From contig CP046174.1 of NCBI GenBank assembly GCA_017161075.1, forward strand, positions 2,356,001-2,420,000: DNA of 64,000 nucleotides, given 5' to 3'. This document shows positions 1 through 8,987 of the stretch, in pieces. Each line of letters begins with the position of its first letter. Position 1 is the stretch's first letter. The stretch is from Erysipelotrichaceae bacterium 66202529 (lineage in GTDB: Bacteria > Bacillota_I > Bacilli_A > Erysipelotrichales > Erysipelotrichaceae). The notes under the pieces are model-generated. The model saw only the letters and a list, made by a program, of their open reading frames with translations. It was not told where the DNA came from and did not search any database. A program made the position numbers and the translations under genes.

Positions 1-695
1 GGAATGATGGTGATGCCATGCTTATACCGGTGTATATAGGCATCGCTTACCGCCCTTCTGTTTCTCGTCATAATTTCTATTGTCAAACGTTCATAGCGGT
101 GATAAAACATTTCAATCGTCCTCGTTGTAATATACTGAAACAAAATGGAATAGCCTGCATACAGCCAGCCAAACAGCAGGCCGGATACACAAAGAAGCAG
201 TGTGTTTCCAAAGAATACATAGCCCCAGATAGATTTTCCCAGGCGGTTGGATACATATAACGCAATGAAATCAGTGCCCCCGGTGGACGCATTGCCACGT
301 AGTGCAATAACTGCACTGAAGCCGTATAGAAAGCCTCCAAAAATTACCTGCAGAAAAAGATCATGAACGAGCGGCTGAAAATGAAAAAGCTGTAAAAATA
401 TACTGGATGAAAGAAACTGGATGCTGGAATATAATGTGAAACGCTTGCTGAGACGCCGATAGCAAAGCAGTGCCAGTGGGATATTCAGCATAAGGATTCC
501 TGCTGAAACAGAAAAAGGAAAGCCGATAACACCGGCGATGCGGTCCAGCAGAATAGCCAGACCGGTAAACCCGCCGGACAGCAGTCCTGTCGGCTGCATC
601 ATGGTCTGAATGACATAGGTTTGTAAAAGAGCGGATAGCAGTACGCTGCCGATTGTTACCAGGGCTTGTGAATGCGGCGTTTTCAGTTTTTGCAT
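1..695 (-). CDS. YitT family membrane protein, 3' end beyond window
   Basis: The frame is open from an ATG at 695 to the window edge, giving 231 residues without a stop. The start follows GGAGGT seven bases upstream. The protein is very hydrophobic with about five membrane segments. It contains the sequence GNASTGGTDFIA near residue 135, typical of the YitT/DUF161 family, and enters a soluble tail (TIEIMTRNR) that should be the DUF2179 domain. YitT proteins are integral membrane proteins of poorly known function, possibly exporters. I am confident of the family and not of any substrate. Confidence 0.85.
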   Translation of the reverse strand, partial: MQKLKTPHSQALVTIGSVLLSALLQTYVIQTMMQPTGLLSGGFTGLAILLDRIAGVIGFPFSVSAGILMLNIPLALLCYRRLSKRFTLYSSIQFLSSSIFLQLFHFQPLVHDLFLQVIFGGFLYGFSAVIALRGNASTGGTDFIALYVSNRLGKSIWGYVFFGNTLLLCVSGLLFGWLYAGYSILFQYITTRTIEMFYHRYERLTIEIMTRNRRAVSDAYIHRYKHGITII

Positions 696-1091
696 AGCAA
701 TACCTCCCATATCTGCGAAGCAGTTCTCCTCTCTAGTATCCCTGTGTATCATGCTTCTATGTGGGATATGGTCGTTTTCTGATTCCAAAACAGCAATGCC
801 ATCATATGAAAACACCTATTCTCCTGTTCTTTAAACACCAATCACTGTTCTATAAAATCCTGCTTCTTCCTGGTAAGGAAAAGCTCACAGGTATTTTCTT
901 TTCATATGTTACACGATTTGAAATAAACAGGATCAATGAAAATTTGCGTCCGCTGGATAAAAGAAAAGCCGAAGCGCATTCCCTGATGAATACATTTCGG
1001 CTTTTATGACTGTATGAAATATAAATAAACTATGCTAAAACACTTTTCCCTTAACGCTTTTAATGCGTGGTTGTATGTTATAAAGCCTGTT
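696..1091. other. Intergenic region between yitT-like gene and leuS
   Basis: This 396-base stretch lies between two minus-strand genes. It holds the leader of the yitT-like gene and the leuS terminator. An 82-codon plus-strand frame at 761-1009 has no ribosome binding site and no family resemblance, so I do not call it. Confidence 0.5.
960..1006 (-). terminator. Rho-independent terminator after leuS
   Basis: A ten-base-pair stem (964-973 with 996-1005, AAAAGCCGAA paired to TTCGGCTTTT) is followed on the minus strand by a T-rich run. It lies about 85 bases downstream of the leuS stop. Confidence 0.7.
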
Positions 1092-3491
1092 TTAATTGGC
1101 AACGATATTGACAACCTTGCCCTTTACGACAATAATCTTGCGTACTGTTTTTCCCTCGATCTGTGCCGCAACCGCACTGATTTCCAGAGCCTGCTTTTTC
1201 AATGCTTCCTCATCGCTGGCTGCTGCTGTCGTAAATTTCCCGCGCAGCTTGCCATTAACCTGTACGATAACCTCAATTTCATCCTCAATTAGCTTGGATT
1301 CATCATATACCGGCCAAGGCTCATAGGTGATCGTTCCGTTTCCGCCAAACACACGGCTCCAGATTTCTTCTCCCATATGCGGTGCGAAGCAGGCAAACAT
1401 CTTGGCAAAGCCCTTTGCATATTCCACATAAATGCTTTCTGCCTTATAGCATTCATTGATAAAAATCATCATTTGTGAAATCGCAGTATTCAGATTCAGT
1501 GTTTCCACATCATTGGTTACCTTTTTGACCGTCGCATGGTATACCTTGTCCAGCTTTCCGTCGTTTGTTTCCGTGAACTTATCATACTCCGTGTACAATC
1601 TCCATACACGATCCAGCCATCTTCTGGCCCCGTCCAGCCCCGTTGTACTCCAAGGCAGTGCTGCTTCCAGCGGTCCCATGAACATTTCATAAACTCGCAG
1701 TGCATCTGCCCCGTGGCTTTCCACGATATCATCCGGATTTACCACATTTCCTCTGGATTTGGACATTTTTTCATTATTTTCACCCAGAATCATTCCCTGG
1801 TGGAACAGTCTCTGGAACGGCTCCTTTGTAGGTACAACACCGCAGTCATATAGCACCTTGTGCCAGAAGCGCGCGTACAGCAGATGCAATACGGCATGCT
1901 CTGCACCACCGACATACAGATCAACCGGCAGCCAGTGCTTTAACAGCTCCTCTGCCGCGATTGCATCATTGTTTTTCGGATCAATATAGCGCAGGTAATA
2001 CCAGCAGGAGCCTGCCCACTGCGGCATCGTATTCGTTTCACGCTTTCCCTTCACACCGTCTATTTCGACATTCAGCCAGTCCTCACAGTGTGCAAGCGGA
2101 GATTCTCCGGAACCGCTCGGCTTGAAATTTTTTGTCTCCGGCAGCTCCAGCGGCAGCTCATCAATATCCACCGTACGTGTGGTTCCATCCTCCATATGGA
2201 TAATCGGAATCGGCTCCCCCCAGTAACGCTGTCTGGAGAACAGCCAGTCTCTCAGCTTGTATGTCGTTTTCGCACAGCCGCAGTTATGCTCCTGTAGCCA
2301 GGCGATCATCGTATCGATTGCCTCCTGCTTTCCCATACCGTCCAGGAATTCGGAATTGATATGTACACCGTCTTCTGTATAGGCTTCCTTTGTTACATCG
2401 CCGCCTTCCAACACCGGAATGATGGCAATGTCAAATTTTTTGGCAAATTCCCAGTCACGGGTGTCATGTGCCGGTACGGCCATGATTGCTCCGGTACCAT
2501 AGCTTGCCAATACATAATCGGAAATCCAGATTGGTACCTCTTTTCCGTTTACCGGATTGATCGCATAGGCTCCCGTGAATACACCGGTCTTCTCCTTATT
2601 CAGCTCTGTACGCTCCAGATCGGATTTTGTCGCACAGGACTTCTTATAAGCCTCAACAGCTTCCTTCTGTTCCTTTGTTGTGATTTCATCCACATAAGGA
2701 TGCTCCGGTGCCATAACGCAGTAGGTAGCCCCAAACAGCGTATCGCAGCGCGTGGTAAACACGGTAAATTCCTTACTGGTATCCTTGATTTTGAAGATGA
2801 CATTTGCACCCTTGGATTTTCCAATCCAGTTGATCTGCATTTCCTTTGTGGAAGTCGGCCAGTCACAAAGCTCCAAATCCTCCAGCAGACGCTCCGCATA
2901 CTCCGTGATTTTCAATACCCACTGACGCATCGGCTTACGTATAACCGGAAAGCCTCCACGCTCACTCTTACCGTCAATCACTTCCTCATTGGCAAGTACG
3001 GTACCAAGCTCCGGACACCAGTTGACAGGGATTTCATCCACATAGGCCAGCCCTTTATCATACAGCTTCAGGAATATCCACTGTGTCCATTTATAATAAT
3101 TCGGATCTGTCGTGGAAATCTCGCGATCCCAGTCATAGGAAAAGCCAAGTGCACGAATCTGTTCACGGAAATGATCAATGTTCATTTTTGTAAACTGTGC
3201 AGGATGATTTCCCGTAGTGATAGCAAACTGCTCGGCCGGCAGACCAAACGCATCCCAGCCCATTGGATGCAGGACATTGTGCCCCTGCATACGCTTCATA
3301 CGGCAGACAATATCGGTTGCGGTATACCCCTCCGGGTGTCCGACATGAAGTCCGTTGCCGCTTGGATATGGGAACATATCCAGCACATAGCACTTCGGCT
3401 TATCAAAATCCCATGCATCACATGCAAAGGTTTTATTGTTCAGCCAGTAGCTCTGCCACTTTTTTTCTACTTCCTGATGGTTGTAATTCAT
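1092..3491 (-). CDS. leuS: Leucyl-tRNA synthetase
   Basis: Class I aminoacyl-tRNA synthetase that charges tRNA-Leu in the cytoplasm. At 799 residues it has normal bacterial length. The HIGH-type signature HVGH is at residues 49-52 within [18 protein letters not shown] appears in [11 protein letters not shown] near residue 575. The zinc/editing insertion (CP1) lies between, and a C-terminal anticodon-binding region ends with the [10 protein letters not shown] motif. The start ATG follows AAGGAG. It is transcribed alone from its own promoter and controlled by a T-box leader (3518-3735). Confidence is high. Confidence 0.98.
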   Translation of the reverse strand: MNYNHQEVEKKWQSYWLNNKTFACDAWDFDKPKCYVLDMFPYPSGNGLHVGHPEGYTATDIVCRMKRMQGHNVLHPMGWDAFGLPAEQFAITTGNHPAQFTKMNIDHFREQIRALGFSYDWDREISTTDPNYYKWTQWIFLKLYDKGLAYVDEIPVNWCPELGTVLANEEVIDGKSERGGFPVIRKPMRQWVLKITEYAERLLEDLELCDWPTSTKEMQINWIGKSKGANVIFKIKDTSKEFTVFTTRCDTLFGATYCVMAPEHPYVDEITTKEQKEAVEAYKKSCATKSDLERTELNKEKTGVFTGAYAINPVNGKEVPIWISDYVLASYGTGAIMAVPAHDTRDWEFAKKFDIAIIPVLEGGDVTKEAYTEDGVHINSEFLDGMGKQEAIDTMIAWLQEHNCGCAKTTYKLRDWLFSRQRYWGEPIPIIHMEDGTTRTVDIDELPLELPETKNFKPSGSGESPLAHCEDWLNVEIDGVKGKRETNTMPQWAGSCWYYLRYIDPKNNDAIAAEELLKHWLPVDLYVGGAEHAVLHLLYARFWHKVLYDCGVVPTKEPFQRLFHQGMILGENNEKMSKSRGNVVNPDDIVESHGADALRVYEMFMGPLEAALPWSTTGLDGARRWLDRVWRLYTEYDKFTETNDGKLDKVYHATVKKVTNDVETLNLNTAISQMMIFINECYKAESIYVEYAKGFAKMFACFAPHMGEEIWSRVFGGNGTITYEPWPVYDESKLIEDEIEVIVQVNGKLRGKFTTAAASDEEALKKQALEISAVAAQIEGKTVRKIIVVKGKVVNIVAN

Positions 3492-3517
3492 AACTGCATT
3501 CTCCTTTACGTATCAAA

Positions 3518-3735
3518 TAAAAAACGCCCTTATTTCTAAGGACGTCATAATTAACGCGGTACCACCTTAGTTCACTTGTACAAGTGCCCTTCATTTCTTC
3601 TTAACGCGAAGTTTACGGATAGTTGCCTATCAGCTCCTTAACAAGTTCCGCATGCTTTCATGTATCGATTCTCAGCAACATCGACTCTCTGTGACACTTC
3701 CACAAGGTACTACTTTAATTCTCAGCTTTTATACC
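3518..3735 (-). promoter_or_regulatory. T-box leader of leuS, Leu (CUU) specifier
   Basis: The minus strand carries the T-box core AAGGTGGTACCGCG at 3568-3555. A terminator hairpin (CGTCCTTA/TAAGGGCG plus T6) at 3545-3518 follows. Upstream, stem I contains a GA-rich AGAGAG element and the sequence GGAA-CTT-G, which places a Leu CUU specifier codon at 3645-3643. Uncharged tRNA-Leu should stabilise the antiterminator and allow leuS transcription. The T-box is certain. The specifier was read by alignment with the tyrS leader and is less certain. Confidence 0.95.
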
Positions 3736-3740
3736 ATATA

Positions 3741-3770
3741 AGTATATCCAATTCCGCTATCCTTTGTCAA
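3741..3770 (-). promoter_or_regulatory. leuS promoter
   Basis: On the minus strand TTGACA (3770-3765) and TATACT (3746-3741) are separated by 18 bases. This is a near-consensus sigma-A promoter just before the T-box leader. Confidence 0.85.
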
Positions 3771-3787
3771 TCATTCTCTGCCATTTT

Positions 3788-4030
3788 CTAGGTAAAAAAC
3801 AGCAGATAGCCGATGATAATCAGGACAGCCGCAGTGAAAAGTGCAGGTTTTTCGATATCCTGTCCGTTCTTTTTCATTTCCCTGATCTGAATATAATTGA
3901 CCAGTGCATAAATAAGCAGTGCCCCGGCCTTTGCAAACAGCTGCAGTGCAGGCACTAGCAAGGACAGCACAAACATGATAACGATTCCTGCCACACCGCC
4001 GATTATGAGTTTACTTCTTTTGGATTTCAT
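3788..4030 (-). CDS. Small two-to-three-helix membrane protein, unknown
   Basis: An 80-residue protein starting MKSKRSK. I chose the start at 4030 because AGGTGA lies five bases upstream; a frame extending to 4075 has no such signal. Residues about 8-30 and 35-45 are hydrophobic, followed by a charged cytoplasmic patch (REMKKNGQD) and a last hydrophobic helix (AAVLIIIGYLLFF). The family is not recognised. It is a probable inner-membrane protein and a monocistronic unit upstream of leuS. Confidence 0.6.
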   Translation of the reverse strand: MKSKRSKLIIGGVAGIVIMFVLSLLVPALQLFAKAGALLIYALVNYIQIREMKKNGQDIEKPALFTAAVLIIIGYLLFFT

Positions 4031-4085
4031 AGCATCACCTGAAATTAGAATAGCAGAAATCGGAAATAAATGCAATTGTTTATGG

Positions 4086-4272
4086 ACAACGAAAAAGGAC
4101 GCGCATCACCACGTCCCTTTTCATTAGGTTATCGAAAGGAAATCGATATGAATAAAAGTAATTGAAATCGTGTAGTTTACAATAAAAGGAAGGAATGTAA
4201 AGAATACACAACTTTCAAGGTTATCACAATAGAGCCAGTATCATGATAACAGAAATAAGGTACTTATTTCCT
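4086..4272 (-). ncRNA. Candidate small RNA with four hairpins and a terminator
   Basis: A promoter (TTTACA at 4307-4302, 17-base spacer, TATTAT at 4284-4279) drives about 185 bases that hold no reading frame. The transcript would fold as successive hairpins: 4270-4263/4259-4252 (8 bp), 4250-4244/4226-4220 (7 bp), and a long stem made of 4218-4213/4167-4162, 4209-4205/4174-4170 and 4201-4196/4181-4176. A short stem 4147-4143/4135-4131 follows, and the terminator at 4121-4092 closes it. The two later loops are CU-rich (UUCCUUCC and UUUCCUU), complementary to Shine-Dalgarno sequences. No known family is recognised. It could instead be a long leader of the 80-residue gene, but the terminator argues for an RNA gene. 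Confidence 0.55.
4092..4121 (-). terminator. Terminator of the candidate small RNA
   Basis: On the minus strand AAAAGGGACG pairs with CGTCCTTTTT around a ten-base loop, with one G-U pair. The last arm is the T-run. The stem is nearly symmetric and could also work on the plus strand. Confidence 0.7.
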
Positions 4273-4278
4273 GCCTAT

Positions 4279-4307
4279 ATAATAACATTTTTTGTGCCGA
4301 TTGTAAA
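4279..4307 (-). promoter_or_regulatory. Promoter of the candidate small RNA
   Basis: TTTACA and TATTAT hexamers with an exact 17-base spacer. The predicted start is near 4272, directly before the first hairpin. Confidence 0.65.
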
Positions 4308-4352
4308 CCCTTCCACAAATTTTCTTTCGCTTTCCTCAAAAGTTTGTAAGAA

Positions 4353-4479
4353 AGACAGGGCTGTCTGTCCAAATAAGCGAATCGCATGCTTCATCAAGGC
4401 AGAAAGGACAACCCTTCCCTTACTCTGTGATGGTATCCTTACATGTCCGAAATAGTATGTTGGTAACTATGCCCTGTCT
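4353..4479. ncRNA. Candidate structured RNA with four-way junction
   Basis: A nine-base-pair closing stem (4353-4361 with 4471-4479) encloses three further helices. These are 4375-4378/4388-4391, 4406-4410/4444-4448 and 4452-4456/4466-4470; the last abuts the closing stem. No coding frame fits. On the plus strand the closing stem is followed by a T-rich tail, and on the minus strand it lies just after the nfnB stop, so the element may simply be the nfnAB 3' end. Strand and function are unresolved, and the short inner helices could be chance. Confidence 0.3.
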
Positions 4480-4491
4480 GTTTTATGCTTT

Positions 4492-5877
4492 CTATTTTTT
4501 CTGAATATACTCGTCGATAGCTGCAGCTGCCGTTTTTCCTGCACCCATGGCAAGGATAACTGTTGCCGCACCAGTGACAGCATCTCCTCCGGCAAACACA
4601 CCCTCGCGCGTGGTTGCTCCATTATCATCCGCAACAAGGCAGCCCTTACGGTTGGTTTCCAAACCCTTTGTGGTTGAACGGATCAGCGGATTCGGTGATG
4701 TACCGATGGCCATGATCATACAGTCAACATCTAACACAAAATTGCTGTCCTTGATCTCCACAGGACGCCTTCTTCCACTCTCATCTGGCTCTCCCAGTTC
4801 CATGGATACGCATTCCATACCGCATACCCAGCCATCCTCATTCCCCAGCACACGTACCGGGTTAGTCAGCAGCTTGAAGATAATGCCTTCCTCCATGGCA
4901 TGCTCCACTTCCTCCTTACGGGCAGGAAGCTCCTCCATGCTTCTGCGGTATACGATAGTGACCTCTTCCACACCAAGTCGCTTTGCACAGCGGGCCGCAT
5001 CCATTGCGACATTGCCGCCACCGACAATGACAGCACGTTTTGGATGCTGAATCGGTGTATCCACACCCTCTTTATAAGCCTTCATCAGATTACAGCGGGT
5101 TAGAAATTCGTTTGCAGAATACACACCCTTCAGGTTTTCACCCGGCATATTCATAAAGCTTGGCAGTCCGGCACCACTTCCGATAAAGACAGACTCATAT
5201 CCAGCATCAAACAAATCATCTACAGATTCACTGCGCCCAATGACCATATTCGTCTGAATATCCACACCCATCTGCTTGAGACCTTCGATTTCGTGCTGAA
5301 CAACCGTTTTCGGCAGACGGAATTCCGGAATACCATACATCAATACACCACCTGCAACATGCAGGGCTTCAAATACAGATACCTGATATCCCTTTTTCGC
5401 AAGATCCCCTGCACATGTCAGTCCGGCAGGCCCGGCACCGACTACGGCAACCTTATGCCCGTTGCTTTCCGGCTTGTGCACCTCATCCTTGACATTTTCT
5501 CTGTACCAGTCAGCCACAAAACGCTCCAGGCGTCCGATTGCGACCGCTTCACCCTTGACACCGCGCACACACTTTGCCTCACATTGCTTCTCCTGCGGAC
5601 ATACACGGCCGCAGACAGCAGGCAGAGAGCTTGTTTCATGGATGATCCGATAGGCTTCTTCAAAGTTACCTTCCTTTACCTGTTCGATAAAGTCTGGAAT
5701 ATTAACAGCAACCGGACAGCCGCTGATGCATGGCTTGGTAGGGCAATGCAGACAGCGCTGCGCTTCCTCCATTGCCATTTCCTTTGTATAGCCCAGTGCT
5801 ACCTCATCAAAATTATTTCTTCTTACCTGTCCGTCCTGAACAGGCATTTCCACTTTTTTTAATGACATATTCGGCAT
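4492..5877 (-). CDS. nfnB: NADH-dependent ferredoxin:NADP+ oxidoreductase subunit B (NfnB / GltD-like)
   Basis: A flavoprotein of 461 residues. Two [4Fe-4S] motifs are at C42, C45, C50, C54 and C89, C93, C99, C103. They are followed by an FAD-binding GAGPAGL motif near residue 148 and a second Rossmann motif VIVGGGNVAMDAA for NADP(H). This architecture is shared by the glutamate synthase small subunit and by NfnB. The adjacent nfnA makes NfnB the better call: in the complex, reduced ferredoxin plus NADH reduce two NADP+ by electron bifurcation. No glutamate synthase large subunit is nearby. Stop and start are two bases from nfnA. Confidence 0.88.
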   Translation of the reverse strand: MPNMSLKKVEMPVQDGQVRRNNFDEVALGYTKEMAMEEAQRCLHCPTKPCISGCPVAVNIPDFIEQVKEGNFEEAYRIIHETSSLPAVCGRVCPQEKQCEAKCVRGVKGEAVAIGRLERFVADWYRENVKDEVHKPESNGHKVAVVGAGPAGLTCAGDLAKKGYQVSVFEALHVAGGVLMYGIPEFRLPKTVVQHEIEGLKQMGVDIQTNMVIGRSESVDDLFDAGYESVFIGSGAGLPSFMNMPGENLKGVYSANEFLTRCNLMKAYKEGVDTPIQHPKRAVIVGGGNVAMDAARCAKRLGVEEVTIVYRRSMEELPARKEEVEHAMEEGIIFKLLTNPVRVLGNEDGWVCGMECVSMELGEPDESGRRRPVEIKDSNFVLDVDCMIMAIGTSPNPLIRSTTKGLETNRKGCLVADDNGATTREGVFAGGDAVTGAATVILAMGAGKTAAAAIDEYIQKK

Positions 5878-5878
5878 A

Positions 5879-6721
5879 TCAGCGCACCTCCTTGTTCATC
5901 AGATTACAGGCTTCTTCCCTGGCATGTGCCTCAAATTCACGATAGGTTGCCCCACGGGACATCGCCTCGTCAAAATCAACCAGATGTCCGTCAAAGTCCG
6001 GCCCGTCCACACAAGCAAATTTCGTTTCGCCGCCGACACTCAACCGGCAGCCGCCGCACATTCCAGTACCGTCAATCATGATCGGATTCATGGATACCAC
6101 TGTTTTAATACCGTATTTCTTCGTCAGCTGACATACAAATTTCATCATGATCAGCGGTCCGATCGCAATCACCTCGTCAAAGCTCTCCCCTTTATTGATC
6201 AAATCCTCCAGCACATTGGTTACCAGTCCCTTAACACCGGTGCTTCCATCATCACTTACCAGATAGGCATGTGTGCTGACCTGTTTAAATTCCTCCTCCA
6301 GAATGACCAGATCCTTATTACGGAAGCCGGTGATGACCGTAACCTCTGTACCATTCTCATGTAAAGCCTTGGCAGTCGGATAAGCAATGGCACAGCCGAC
6401 GCCTCCACCGATGACACAAACCTTTTTGTAGCCGTCCACATGCGAAGGCTTGCCCAGCGGCCCTACAAAATCCAGAATGCTGTCTCCCTCATTCAGCTGA
6501 TTCAGCAGCATGGTCGTTTTTCCAACAATTTGGAAAATGATCGTAATCGTTCCTCGTTCTCTGTCATAATCTGCTATGGTCAATGGAATACGTTCTCCAT
6601 TTTCATGTACGCGCAGAATAATGAACTGTCCTGCCAGCGCCTTTTTAGCTACTGCGGGTGCTTCTACAACCATTTTGGTAACGGTTGGATTTAGAATTTC
6701 TTTCTCTATAACCTTGTACAT
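5879..6721 (-). CDS. nfnA: NADH-dependent ferredoxin:NADP+ oxidoreductase subunit A (NfnA)
   Basis: A 280-residue protein of the ferredoxin-NADP reductase superfamily with an N-terminal FAD barrel and a central NAD(P) domain (VIGGGVGCAIAYP, near residue 104). The C-terminal [2Fe-2S] site is visible as D217, C222, C225 and C237, the unusual Asp plus three Cys ligation of NfnA. It forms a soluble heterodimer with NfnB, encoded immediately downstream. The ATG follows AAGGAG. The gene starts the operon behind the promoter at 6782-6810. Confidence 0.9.
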   Translation of the reverse strand: MYKVIEKEILNPTVTKMVVEAPAVAKKALAGQFIILRVHENGERIPLTIADYDRERGTITIIFQIVGKTTMLLNQLNEGDSILDFVGPLGKPSHVDGYKKVCVIGGGVGCAIAYPTAKALHENGTEVTVITGFRNKDLVILEEEFKQVSTHAYLVSDDGSTGVKGLVTNVLEDLINKGESFDEVIAIGPLIMMKFVCQLTKKYGIKTVVSMNPIMIDGTGMCGGCRLSVGGETKFACVDGPDFDGHLVDFDEAMSRGATYREFEAHAREEACNLMNKEVR

Positions 6722-6781
6722 TGCTTCTCCTTTCTGAAAACTTTTTCAATATTCTGAAAAAGTTCCATAATGCATAACTTT

Positions 6782-6810
6782 ATTTTACCTTTTTTCGTTT
6801 GGATATGCAA
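6782..6810 (-). promoter_or_regulatory. nfnAB promoter
   Basis: On the minus strand TTGCAT (6810-6805), a 17-base spacer and TAAAAT (6787-6782). The leader to the nfnA start is about 55 bases. Confidence 0.6.
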
Positions 6811-7157
6811 TATTTAAAAAACACATTTCTCCAGACTTTTCTTATCGAATCCGCACGCTGTATACAGATGGAAAAACAGGTCTATTATTTTTGAACACTT
6901 GGTGCAATGCTCTTCTGCTTTTCGTACGTGCAAAACAGGCGTTTCGTTTATAGCCTCTATGCGGCTGCGAAGAAAATCGTTATTGGAAATGGGCGTGCAA
7001 GACAGACGTATCCATATCAGACGTATTCTTTATCAAAGCGTGACGTTCTCGATAGTGAAGAAGGCTTAAATTTTATCAGAGTAACGACAAAGATGAAGCC
7101 ATTTTTTAAATAAAGCATTTTATAAATACTTCTTTAATACAAAAAAACGCACATAGA
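6811..7157. other. Intergenic stretch without a supported gene
   Basis: This stretch lies between the nfnAB promoter and the terminator of the hydroaromatic operon. A 68-codon plus-strand frame (6907-7113) lacks a ribosome binding site and family features. I see nothing else. Confidence 0.4.
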
Positions 7158-7190
7158 AAAACCGGCATTGTGAACAGCCGGCTTTTTCAT
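7158..7190 (-). terminator. Terminator of the hydroaromatic operon
   Basis: On the minus strand GCCGGC pairs with GCCGGT (one G-U), flanked by A5 and T5. It lies just after the aroD stop. Confidence 0.85.
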
Positions 7191-7197
7191 GCATCCA

Positions 7198-7959
7198 TTA
7201 CAGACTTTTGTGTAGCAGGGTAAGTACGGTTTTCAGATCCTCGACTCCCATCTGTCCCGGTGCACTCGCTTTTTTTGCAGCGCCAAAGGTCAGCGCAGAA
7301 CCAAAGACCTCTCCGCACAATCTGGACAGGACACCGGTTCCTGCCATAGACATCGTGATGATGGGACGATCCGCAAATTTTTCATGCATATCGTTTGTTG
7401 CCTGCAGCAGAGTAAGTACATCTGCCTTGCATGTCGGCATAACAGCAATTTTTGGAATATCCGCATCCAGCTTCTGCATCGCCTGCAGACGTGTGAGAAT
7501 TTCATGATAGGATGGCGTTTTATCAAAGTCATGATTGGACATGATAACGCGTACACCTGCGGCATGAGCATAGGCGATCAGCTCTTTGACCTCCTTCTCT
7601 CCTGTGAACAGCTCCACATCAATCAGATCCGCAGCTTTGCAGTCGATAATTGCCTTATTCAGCTCCACATAATATGCAGTGCTTACCTCACGCTCTCCGC
7701 CTTCCTTCTTACTGCGGAAGGTTGCCAGAATCGGCAGGTCTGGCAGTGCTTCACGAAGAACCTGCAGCATATCTACAGCAGCCTGAACTGTTTCCACAGC
7801 TTCAAACCAGTCCATGCGCCACTCCACTACATCTACTGCGCTTCCCTTCAGTACAGCCACTTCAGAAAGCAGCTCCTCTTTTGTTTTTCCGACAATCGGC
7901 ACACAGATTTTAGGAATCCCCTCACCGATTACTATATTTCTAACGTTTACCGTATTCAT
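7198..7959 (-). CDS. aroD: Type I 3-dehydroquinate dehydratase
   Basis: Converts 3-dehydroquinate to 3-dehydroshikimate through a Schiff base in a TIM barrel. It has 253 residues, normal for type I. The catalytic His143 (MSNHDFDKTP) and Schiff-base Lys170 (IPKIAVMP) are present at the positions known for the Salmonella/E. coli enzyme. Its GAGG ribosome site begins directly at the dctP stop. As last gene of an operon with a YdiB-type dehydrogenase and two transporter systems, it probably serves hydroaromatic catabolism or interconversion. It may also supply biosynthesis, since no other dehydroquinase lies in the window. Confidence 0.95.
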   Translation of the reverse strand: MNTVNVRNIVIGEGIPKICVPIVGKTKEELLSEVAVLKGSAVDVVEWRMDWFEAVETVQAAVDMLQVLREALPDLPILATFRSKKEGGEREVSTAYYVELNKAIIDCKAADLIDVELFTGEKEVKELIAYAHAAGVRVIMSNHDFDKTPSYHEILTRLQAMQKLDADIPKIAVMPTCKADVLTLLQATNDMHEKFADRPIITMSMAGTGVLSRLCGEVFGSALTFGAAKKASAPGQMGVEDLKTVLTLLHKSL

Positions 7960-7967
7960 GTTTCCTC

Positions 7968-8972
7968 CTAACGCATACGTTTTGTATATGCTTCATACAG
8001 CGCATCCCCTGCCTGTTTTCGGATTTCTTCATATACAGGTTCTGCCTGCTTGCGCAGCTTGGCAATCATAGCCGCATCCAGCTCTATAATTTTCGTACCG
8101 CTGCCTGTGATGATATCCAGACGGTCGCTCACGCGCTGATCCGCCTGTTTTCTTGCATAATTTCTTGCATTCTCAGCCGCCGTATCAACAATTTTCTGTT
8201 GCTCACTGTTCAAGGAGCGATAAAAGTCATCGTTCACAATCAAGGAAAGCAGATGCGGCAGATGGTTGGTCTGCACGATGTAGTCCTGCTGCTCGTAAAT
8301 TTTACCGGACACAATGACCTCGTACGGATTTTCCTGTGCATCAATCGTCCCCTGTTGTAATCCGATATAAACCTCGGAAAAGGTCATCGGGGTGGGATTG
8401 GCACCGATGGACTGCCAGAAGGCGATATGATATGGATTTTCCATCGTTCGGATTTTCTGTCCCTGAAAATCCTGAATATTTGTAATGCTTTTATTCGTCG
8501 TCATGACCCGAAAGCTCTGATCTCCCATCGCCAGCAGTCGAAAGCCGTTTTCTTGATACACCGCATTGATCATATCCATGAACGTGGGGTCATCCAGCGT
8601 TTCCCGCAGCTTGTCGATTTCTGTATACGCAACTGGCAGATCGAAAATAGCCAGTCTGGACATAAAGTTGGTCTGGGGTGCCGTGTTTTGTAAAACAAAG
8701 GGAATATCCTGTCCCATGCAGCTCTCAATGAGCTCCCGATCACTTCCCAGTGTTCCGTTCTCATAAACCTCCATATGGATAGAGCCGTTGCTTAAGCTCT
8801 CTACCTCCTCAGCAAATTTATGGGCAAACAGACCGGTTACCGTATCCTTTGGCGAATCCGTCGCGATGATCCACGGATATTTCGCAGATGCCTCAGCCGG
8901 ATCCTCAATCTTCTGCACACACCCGCACAGCAGCAGGGATACGATGATAAGCATACCTGTTATTTTTTTCAT
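7968..8972 (-). CDS. dctP: TRAP transporter substrate-binding lipoprotein, DctP family
   Basis: A 334-residue extracytoplasmic solute receptor. The N-terminus has a basic start, a hydrophobic core and a cysteine lipobox (LCGC, C18), so it should be lipid-anchored. The middle has family features such as GSDRELIESCMGQ, the region around MTTNKSITNIQDFQGQKIRT, and YIGLQQGTIDAQENP. TRAP receptors usually bind organic acids through a conserved Arg, here plausibly in QKIRTMENP. Genomic context points to a hydroaromatic carboxylate such as quinate or shikimate. The substrate is inferred. Confidence 0.93.
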   Translation of the reverse strand: MKKITGMLIIVSLLLCGCVQKIEDPAEASAKYPWIIATDSPKDTVTGLFAHKFAEEVESLSNGSIHMEVYENGTLGSDRELIESCMGQDIPFVLQNTAPQTNFMSRLAIFDLPVAYTEIDKLRETLDDPTFMDMINAVYQENGFRLLAMGDQSFRVMTTNKSITNIQDFQGQKIRTMENPYHIAFWQSIGANPTPMTFSEVYIGLQQGTIDAQENPYEVIVSGKIYEQQDYIVQTNHLPHLLSLIVNDDFYRSLNSEQQKIVDTAAENARNYARKQADQRVSDRLDIITGSGTKIIELDAAMIAKLRKQAEPVYEEIRKQAGDALYEAYTKRMR

Positions 8973-8987
8973 ATCTTGCGCGCCTCC

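Noticed and set aside
761-1009. 82-codon plus-strand frame after the yitT-like gene
   Set aside because: It runs through the leuS terminator and lacks a ribosome site.
2361-3539. 392-codon open frame on the plus strand opposite leuS
   Set aside because: It is fully antisense to the catalytic part of leuS, has no ribosome site and no family sequence; it arises from codon bias of the real gene.
4492-6721. Glutamate synthase (gltBD)
   Set aside because: The large glutamate synthase subunit is missing and the partner has NfnA-type Asp/Cys3 cluster ligands, so NfnAB is the better reading.
6907-7113. 68-codon plus-strand frame in an intergenic region
   Set aside because: No ribosome binding site, no promoter pointing into it and no domain.
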